DNA of 58,746 nucleotides. It comes from Hydrogenophilales bacterium. Lineage in GTDB: Bacteria > Pseudomonadota > Gammaproteobacteria > Burkholderiales > Eutrophovitaceae. Position 1 is the first letter of the stretch; every line of letters starts with the position of its first letter. This document shows positions 53,575-58,746 of the stretch, piece after piece. Made by a program: the position numbers and the translations under genes. A model generated the notes under the pieces. That model did no database searches, had not been told where the DNA came from, and saw nothing but the letters and a program-made list of their open reading frames with translations. The stretch is taken from assembly GCA_902601765.1 (NCBI GenBank), contig CACKOO010000005.1, positions 1 through 58,746 of the forward strand, given 5' to 3'.

Positions 53575-53612
53575 AATGAAATTGTAGTCTTTGAAAAATG
53601 AGGATTTGAAAA

Positions 53613-54803
53613 ATGGCAAAAGATAAGTTTGAACGGAACAAGCCGCACGTAAATGTGGGAACGATAGGCCACGTTGATCATGGGAAAACCACCTTGACAG
53701 CCGCCATGACGACAATTTTGTCTAAAAAACATGGCGGAGAAGCAAAGGACTACTCGCAAATTGACAATGCGCCAGAAGAGAAAGCGAGGGGGATTACTAT
53801 TAACACGGCTCATGTCGAGTATGAAACAGATACGCGCCATTATGCACATGTTGATTGCCCAGGTCATGCTGATTATGTAAAGAATATGATTACTGGTGCG
53901 GCCCAAATGGATGGCGCGATTTTGGTTTGTTCAGCAGCAGACGGTCCAATGCCCCAAACGAGAGAGCACATTCTATTAGCCAGGCAAGTTGGCGTACCAT
54001 ACATCGTGGTGTTTCTTAACAAATCTGATCAGGTTGATGACGATGAGCTTCTCGAGCTTGTGGAAATGGAGGTTAGAGAGTTGTTGTCGAAGTATGATTT
54101 TCCGGGTGATGACACACCGATTATTACGGGCTCTGCCTTGAAGGCGTTAGAGGGTGATGCTGGTGAAAAAGGAGAAGGTGCTATTTTTAAATTGGCTGAA
54201 GCTTTGGATAGCTACATCCCTCAACCTGAGCGAGCCTTGGATAAGCCATTCTTGATGCCAGTGGAAGACGTATTTTCGATTTCTGGCCGTGGGACAGTGG
54301 TAACTGGAAGAGTTGAACGAGGTATAGTCAAGGTTAACGAGGAGATCGAAATCGTGGGGCTAACCGATACGGTCAAGACAACCTGCACAGGAGTTGAGAT
54401 GTTTAGGAAGCTTCTGGATCAGGGGCAAGCCGGTGATAATGTAGGTGTATTGCTCCGGGGAACTAAGAGAGAAGATGTTGAGCGTGGGCAGGTACTGTCA
54501 AAACCAGGCTCTATAACACCCCACACCAAATTTTCGGCAGAGGTATATGTCTTATCGAAGGAAGAGGGTGGTAGGCACACTCCTTTTTTCAAAGGGTATC
54601 GTCCTCAATTTTATTTTCGGACTACCGATGTAACAGGCTCCATTCAATTGCCTGATGGCGTTGAGATGGTTATGCCTGGAGATAACACGACTATGTCGGT
54701 CGAGCTGATCCAGCCGATTGCCATGGAAGAGGGCCTTAGATTTGCTATTAGGGAAGGTGGGCGCACAGTCGGGGCGGGTGTGGTTTCGAAAGTAATAGAA
54801 TAG
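53613..54803 (+). CDS. tuf: Elongation factor Tu
   Basis: EF-Tu delivers aminoacyl-tRNA to the ribosome as a GTPase. It has 396 residues, starting [20 protein letters not shown], with GTP motifs [13 protein letters not shown] and NKSD, and the domain 2-3 sequence [12 protein letters not shown]. It lies between tRNA-Thr and tRNA-Trp, the usual gammaproteobacterial tufB position. A second tuf copy is common in such genomes but not in this window. Confidence 0.98.
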   Translation: MAKDKFERNKPHVNVGTIGHVDHGKTTLTAAMTTILSKKHGGEAKDYSQIDNAPEEKARGITINTAHVEYETDTRHYAHVDCPGHADYVKNMITGAAQMDGAILVCSAADGPMPQTREHILLARQVGVPYIVVFLNKSDQVDDDELLELVEMEVRELLSKYDFPGDDTPIITGSALKALEGDAGEKGEGAIFKLAEALDSYIPQPERALDKPFLMPVEDVFSISGRGTVVTGRVERGIVKVNEEIEIVGLTDTVKTTCTGVEMFRKLLDQGQAGDNVGVLLRGTKREDVERGQVLSKPGSITPHTKFSAEVYVLSKEEGGRHTPFFKGYRPQFYFRTTDVTGSIQLPDGVEMVMPGDNTTMSVELIQPIAMEEGLRFAIREGGRTVGAGVVSKVIE

Positions 54804-54818
54804 TATTTAAAACCGATT

Positions 54819-54894
54819 AGGCCAGTAGCTCAATTGGCAGAGCGTCGGTCTCCAAAACCGAAGGTTGGGGGTTCGAGGCCCTCCTGGCCTGCCA
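54819..54894 (+). tRNA. tRNA-Trp (CCA)
   Basis: A 76-nt tRNA with acceptor AGGCCAG pairing with CTGGCCT, anticodon CCA at 54852-54854, T-loop GGTTCGAGGCC, discriminator G and encoded CCA. It sits between tuf and secE, as in many gammaproteobacteria. Confidence 0.97.
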
Positions 54895-54947
54895 GATAGT
54901 TAATTGATTTAGTGAATATTTAATGATTGTAAGGAATTATTTTTAAA

Positions 54948-55301
54948 ATGGTGGCAATAGATAAAATTAAAATCTTGCTCTCGGCACTGATAGCCTCTGG
55001 AGCTATTGGTCTGTTCATTTATTTGGAAGGGTCTCCGCTTGTTGTTAGGTTAGTTACCTTAATTGTTGGGTTTGCATTAGCCTCACTGGTAGCTTGGACT
55101 AGCGAACCGGGTAAAGTATTCTACACCTACACCCAGGAGTCGATAGCTGAGACTCGTAAGGTTGTGTGGCCAACAAAAAAAGAAACTTTGCAGACTACCG
55201 GTCTTGTAGTTCTTTTCGTACTAGTTATGGCTGTATTTTTGTGGTTAGTGGACGGTCTTTTAGTGATGATTGTTCGTTTTTTATTGGGGACTGATAGCTA
55301 A
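54948..55301 (+). CDS. secE: Preprotein translocase subunit SecE
   Basis: SecE is the small essential subunit of the SecYEG translocon in the inner membrane. It has 117 residues and three membrane segments in the gammaproteobacterial form; the conserved part is [20 protein letters not shown] before the last helix. It overlaps the nusG start by one base. Confidence 0.95.
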   Translation: MVAIDKIKILLSALIASGAIGLFIYLEGSPLVVRLVTLIVGFALASLVAWTSEPGKVFYTYTQESIAETRKVVWPTKKETLQTTGLVVLFVLVMAVFLWLVDGLLVMIVRFLLGTDS

Positions 55302-55834
55302 TGTCGAAACAATGGTTTGTGGTGCATGCATATTCAGGTTATGAAAAAAAAGTGCAAAATGTTCTGCAAGAGAGAGTGTTGCAGGCAGGTATGCAAGATC
55401 AATTTGGGGAGATTTTGGTTCCTATGGAAGAAGTGGTCGAGGTTAAAAGTGGGCAAAAAGCCCTCAGCGAAAGAAAATTTTTTCCTGGTTATGTCCTAGT
55501 ACAAATGATTATGAACGATGACACTTGGCATTTGGTAAAAAACACCCCAAAAGTTACTGGGTTTATTGGTGGAACCTCGACAAAGCCCACACCGATAACT
55601 CAAAAAGAGGTAGACAATATTGTTCAGCAAATCAAAGACGGTATAGAGAAACCTAAACCCAAAGTGCTATTTGACATCGGAGAGACCGTTCGGGTAAAGG
55701 ACGGACCTTTCGCCGATTTTCATGGTAATGTGGAAGAAGTAAATTATGATAAAAGTAAGATAAGAGTGTCTGTCTCTATTTTCGGACGCTCGACTCCCGT
55801 TGAGTTAGAGTTTAGTCAGGTAGAGAAGGCTTAA
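55301..55834 (+). CDS. nusG: Transcription elongation/antitermination factor NusG
   Basis: NusG binds RNA polymerase, reduces pausing and links it to Rho or to the ribosome. It has 177 residues: the NGN domain starts [20 protein letters not shown] and has [11 protein letters not shown], and the C-terminal KOW domain has [21 protein letters not shown]. It lies in the usual place between secE and rplK. Confidence 0.97.
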   Translation: MSKQWFVVHAYSGYEKKVQNVLQERVLQAGMQDQFGEILVPMEEVVEVKSGQKALSERKFFPGYVLVQMIMNDDTWHLVKNTPKVTGFIGGTSTKPTPITQKEVDNIVQQIKDGIEKPKPKVLFDIGETVRVKDGPFADFHGNVEEVNYDKSKIRVSVSIFGRSTPVELEFSQVEKA

Positions 55835-55892
55835 ACGTTTTAAGTTTTCGAAATCATAGTCATAGGCTTGCGAACATTTTAGGAGAATTTAA

Positions 55893-56324
55893 TTGGCGAA
55901 AAAAGTGGTTGGTCTTATAAAATTACAAATCCCGGCTGGGAAAGCGAATCCAAGTCCCCCAGTAGGACCGGCATTGGGGCAGCGTGGTCTAAATATTATG
56001 GATTTTTGCAAAGCGTTTAATGCAAAGACTCAAAACCAGGAGCCTGGCTTGCCGTTGCCAGTTGTAATTACCGCGTTCTCTGACAAAAGTTTTTCGTTTA
56101 TCGTTAAAACGCCACCAGCTAGTGTTCTTATCAAAAAGGCCATAAAGCTTAACAAAGGGAGTGCGCAACCTCACATGGATAAAGTGGGTAAAATTACCAA
56201 GGCACAGTTAGAAGAGATAGCTAAGATGAAAATGGCTGATCTAAATGCTGCTAATCTCGAATCGGCGGTAAAAACTATAGCAGGGAGCGCTAGAAGCATG
56301 GGTGTTGATGTGGAGGGATTGTGA
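55893..56324 (+). CDS. rplK: Ribosomal protein L11
   Basis: L11 forms the GTPase-associated centre of the 50S subunit and controls RelA response. It has 143 residues, with [26 protein letters not shown] at the start and [12 protein letters not shown] at the end. The start codon is TTG with AGGAG before it. The stop overlaps the rplA ATG (TGATG). Confidence 0.97.
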   Translation: MAKKVVGLIKLQIPAGKANPSPPVGPALGQRGLNIMDFCKAFNAKTQNQEPGLPLPVVITAFSDKSFSFIVKTPPASVLIKKAIKLNKGSAQPHMDKVGKITKAQLEEIAKMKMADLNAANLESAVKTIAGSARSMGVDVEGL

Positions 56325-57022
56325 TGGCTAGTTTATCTAAACAGAGAAAAGAACAAGTAGAAATGATTGACAGAAGCGAGATCTACGGTTTACCAGAGGC
56401 TCTATCAATGGTAAAAAAAATGGCAAAGGCTAAATTTGATGAATCCGTAGATGTTGCTGTGAATTTAGGGGTCGACGCTAAAAAGTCGGACCAAATGGTG
56501 CGTGGCTCAGTAGTTATGCCCAAAGGAACCGGGAAGACGGTGAGAGTCGGAGTTTTCGCGCAAGGGGAAAAAGCTAGTGAGGCTGAGCAGGCAGGAGCCG
56601 ATGTTGTTGGCTATGAGGATTTAGCGGAAAATGTTAAAGCGGGGAAAATAGATTTTGACATTGCTATTGCGTCTCCAGATGCAATGAGGCTTGTCGGACA
56701 GCTGGGCCAAATCTTGGGTCCCAGGGGAATAATGCCGAATCCAAAAGTTGGCACGGTAACTCCTGATGTGGGTGACGCAGTAAAAAAAATAAAAGGGGGT
56801 CAAGTACAGTATCGAACAGACAAAGGTGGTATAATACAATGTACTATAGGGAGAACCTCATTTACAGAGGACGCTTTAGCCCAAAATTTTACAGCGTTAA
56901 TGGACGCTTTGATTAAGGCAAAGCCCACGGGTTCGAAGGGTATGTATGTGAAAAAAGTGGCTATTTCGAGCACCATGGGAGTAAGTGTTAGAGTAGACCA
57001 CGCAAATTTGGCGAGTATTTAA
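56324..57022 (+). CDS. rplA: Ribosomal protein L1
   Basis: L1 binds 23S rRNA at the tRNA exit side and represses its own mRNA by binding near the rplK start in many bacteria. It has 232 residues, with [22 protein letters not shown], and [18 protein letters not shown], as expected. ATG 56324 overlaps the rplK stop, so translation is coupled. Confidence 0.97.
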   Translation: MASLSKQRKEQVEMIDRSEIYGLPEALSMVKKMAKAKFDESVDVAVNLGVDAKKSDQMVRGSVVMPKGTGKTVRVGVFAQGEKASEAEQAGADVVGYEDLAENVKAGKIDFDIAIASPDAMRLVGQLGQILGPRGIMPNPKVGTVTPDVGDAVKKIKGGQVQYRTDKGGIIQCTIGRTSFTEDALAQNFTALMDALIKAKPTGSKGMYVKKVAISSTMGVSVRVDHANLASI

Positions 57023-57240
57023 TGAACTTTGAGTTCTGGAGTAAGGAAACATTCTTGCTTACTACAGTGCTGTCAAAGACCGTGGGAGCTTTTTGTAAGC
57101 TTAATAACGTTGTTTAATCCCTCGTAGATAGTGAGCAAGAGTAAGGTCGCAGTTTAGCGGGCTTTGTTCTATTCACTGATTTTTTAGTGCAATAAAGATT
57201 GGTTGCCGATCTTTATTAGGAACGAAGTTGGAGGATCAAT
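57023..57240 (+). promoter_or_regulatory. rplJL leader region (candidate L10-leader autoregulation)
   Basis: The 218 bases between rplA and rplJ hold several hairpins, including AGTAAG...CTTACT (57040-57063) and AATAAAGAT-9 bases-ATCTTTATT (57191-57217) just before the ribosome site GGAGG at 57230-57234. This is where L10-L12 binds its own mRNA in other bacteria. The precise motif was not checked. Confidence 0.5.
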
Positions 57241-57768
57241 TTGAGTCTCAAGTTAGAGCAAAAGAAAAAGCTGGTTTTGGAAGTTAGTTCTAAAATTCAG
57301 GATGCTGGTTCTGTCGTCCTTGCCGAGTACCGAGGGGTCGAGGTGCACGGAATGACGGATCTCCGTAATAAGGCAAGAGATAATGGTGTTTACGTCCGAG
57401 TATTGAAGAATACATTGGCTCGAAAAGCGGTTTCTGGGACACCATTTGAAAAGTTGGCCGAACATATGAGTGGACCTCTAGCATATGGGATATCGGAGGA
57501 TCCCGTGGCCGCGGCAAAAGTGTTCACTAATTTTGCAGAAGATAATGAAAAACTAGTAGTAAAGGCAGGGGCAATGCCAGGGCAAGTGATGCTGGCTTTG
57601 GAGATTAAGCAGCTTGCGTCAATGCCGAGCAGGGAGGAACTGTTATCCAAGCTCATGGGTACCATGCAAGCGCCTACCTCCAAGCTTGTTCGATTACTTT
57701 CTGAAGTTCCGGGGAGCTTTGTTAGAACACTATCGGCAGTTCGAGATCAAAAAGAAAAAGCGGTTTAA
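57241..57768 (+). CDS. rplJ: Ribosomal protein L10
   Basis: L10 anchors the L7/L12 stalk and, with L12, represses its own translation. It has 175 residues starting LKLEQKKKLVLEVSSKIQDAGSVVLAEYRG. The start codon is TTG at 57241, supported by GGAGG seven bases before. It precedes rplL by 36 bases. Confidence 0.95.
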   Translation: MSLKLEQKKKLVLEVSSKIQDAGSVVLAEYRGVEVHGMTDLRNKARDNGVYVRVLKNTLARKAVSGTPFEKLAEHMSGPLAYGISEDPVAAAKVFTNFAEDNEKLVVKAGAMPGQVMLALEIKQLASMPSREELLSKLMGTMQAPTSKLVRLLSEVPGSFVRTLSAVRDQKEKAV

Positions 57769-57804
57769 GTAAAATTTATTGGATAGAAATTTTAGGAGAT
57801 TAAT

Positions 57805-58191
57805 ATGGCTGTTGCTAAAGAAGAAATTTTAGATGCTGTTTCAAATATGACTGTTCTGGAGTTGTCGGAGCTAATTAAGCAGATGGAGGAGAAGTTTGGC
57901 GTTTCTGCTGCGGCAGCACCTGTTGCTGTTGTGGCTGCGGGAGGAGCGGCTGCTTCATCTGAGGGAGGCGCGGAAGAAAAGACAGAATTTGATGTTGTTC
58001 TATCGGCTGCAGGAGATAAAAAAGTTGCTGTTATTAAAGTTGTTCGAGCTGTGACTTCGCTTGGTCTAAAAGAAGCGAAAGATTTGGTTGACGGAGCCCC
58101 AAAAACAGTTAAAGAATCCGTCGACAAGAAGGAGGCGGAGGACCTCAAGAAGCAACTTGAGGAGGCTGGTGCTTCTGTGGAAATTAAATAG
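57805..58191 (+). CDS. rplL: Ribosomal protein L7/L12
   Basis: L7/L12 is the multicopy stalk protein that recruits translation GTPases. It has 128 residues: an N-terminal dimer domain ([20 protein letters not shown]), an Ala/Gly-rich hinge, and a C-terminal globular part ([20 protein letters not shown], ending [11 protein letters not shown]). AGGAG precedes the ATG at good spacing. Confidence 0.97.
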   Translation: MAVAKEEILDAVSNMTVLELSELIKQMEEKFGVSAAAAPVAVVAAGGAAASSEGGAEEKTEFDVVLSAAGDKKVAVIKVVRAVTSLGLKEAKDLVDGAPKTVKESVDKKEAEDLKKQLEEAGASVEIK

Positions 58192-58248
58192 ACTTAATTC
58201 TAGGTTATTAAGTTGACTTAAATAAATTAGTACATAACGCTTAGTAGA

Positions 58249-58302
58249 GATCCCCTGACACGACTGCAGGGGGTCAGGTTTGGTCGGGCAATTTTTTTTG
58301 CC
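58249..58302 (+). terminator. Attenuator-like hairpins between rplL and rpoB
   Basis: GATCCCCTG at 58249-58257 pairs with CAGGGGGTC at 58267-58275 (nine pairs with one wobble). A second hairpin GGCAA-TTTTTT-TTGCC follows at 58287-58302. A partial terminator or RNase III processing site at this place is known in E. coli and sets the rpoBC level below that of rplJL. Confidence 0.6.
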
Positions 58303-58404
58303 GTCAGCTAAGGTTGGTAGTGGCCAACCGCCAAGCTAATCGCCCAGTCGAAGCAAATATTGGACTATAAGGCTTGTGCCCTGTGTCCTTTGTTCGGAGA
58401 TTTT

Positions 58405-58746
58405 ATGTCTTATAATTTCACTGAAAAGAAACGTATTCGCAAAAGTTTCGGTCAACAAGTTCGCGCATTGCCCGTGCCTTACTTGCTATCTACGCAAATC
58501 GAATCTTATAAAAAATTTTTACAACCCGAGGCTATAAATGGGAAACGGGAAGGTCATGGATTGGAGCAGGCATTCCAATCAATTTTTCCTATTGTTAGTC
58601 ATTCTGGTAATGCAAGGTTAGAGTATGTGAGTTACCAATTGGGCTCGCCTCTGTTTGACGTAAAAGAGTGTCAGCAAAGAGGGCTGACTTATGCGGCCGC
58701 GCTTCGCGCAAAAGTTCGATTAGTACTGATGGATCGAGAAGCGTCG
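58405..58746 (+). CDS. rpoB: RNA polymerase beta subunit, partial (5' end)
   Basis: The first 114 residues of RpoB ([16 protein letters not shown], then [17 protein letters not shown]), running off the window edge. RpoB forms the catalytic core of RNA polymerase with RpoC. CGGAGA precedes the ATG. It closes the rplKAJL-rpoB(C) operon as expected. Confidence 0.96.
   Translation, partial: MSYNFTEKKRIRKSFGQQVRALPVPYLLSTQIESYKKFLQPEAINGKREGHGLEQAFQSIFPIVSHSGNARLEYVSYQLGSPLFDVKECQQRGLTYAAALRAKVRLVLMDREAS

Overview
This AT-rich window most likely comes from a marine-type gammaproteobacterium. The right end (about 53.2-58.7 kb) has the order tRNA-Tyr, tRNA-Gly, tRNA-Thr, tuf, tRNA-Trp, secE, nusG, rplK, rplA, rplJ, rplL, rpoB, which is a gammaproteobacterial arrangement. 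Several proteins are close to E. coli enzymes along their whole length (FabA, YghU, Tas), and the zinc locus (Zur, ZrgA-like protein, ABC transporter) is of a kind known from Vibrio and its relatives. No rRNA, CRISPR array, insertion sequence or phage was seen.

Layout. 0-4.6 kb: small secreted surface-adhesin-E-like proteins, one intact and one decayed tandem copy, then a compact fabA-fabB-fabI operon for unsaturated fatty acids. 4.6-8.2 kb: a lipoprotein of the acetamidase/formamidase family, a secreted MORN-repeat protein and a decayed MurU-like nucleotidyltransferase. 8.7-12.3 kb: sugar genes (NAD-dependent epimerase, glycosyltransferase, NeuB-like synthase, SpsF-like cytidylyltransferase) that look like part of a nonulosonic-acid or surface-glycan locus. 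12.7-17.7 kb: a class III nucleotide cyclase with an unfamiliar sensor domain, then a PhyH oxygenase followed by two methyltransferases. 18-24 kb: small secreted proteins, a DJ-1/PfpI protein, a PanE-like reductase, a YghU-type glutathione transferase and a second PhyH enzyme. 24-28 kb: zinc locus (zur, His-rich ZrgA-like protein, LolCD-like ABC permease and ATPase, divergent DUF3299 gene) with a candidate Zur operator. 28-36.7 kb: small membrane proteins, a 2-oxopent-4-enoate hydratase relative, DUF3025, a CIA30 protein with a ten-G tract, a third PhyH enzyme, an enolase-superfamily sugar-acid dehydratase, an orphan flagellin and DUF3237. 37-40.3 kb: a FGE-fold protein lacking the catalytic cysteines, a predicted outer-membrane barrel and an exported sulfatase whose nucleophile position is serine. 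40.4-48.6 kb: a Fur-box-like site, then a MoxR / DUF58 / VWA membrane operon. 48.7-53.1 kb: a three-DnaA-box cluster, then an operon of two LarA-family nickel racemase homologues, a RidA protein and Tas. 53.2 kb to the end: the tRNA and translation/transcription core operon.

The points most worth following up are the Ser-type sulfatase beside a Cys-less FGE-like protein, the two-LarA operon, the DARS-like DnaA-box cluster, the PhyH-methyltransferase-methyltransferase operon, the zinc locus operator, the ten-G tract inside a CIA30 gene, and two clear decaying genes (adhesin-E paralogue and MurU-like). All identities come from reading motifs; no database search was run.
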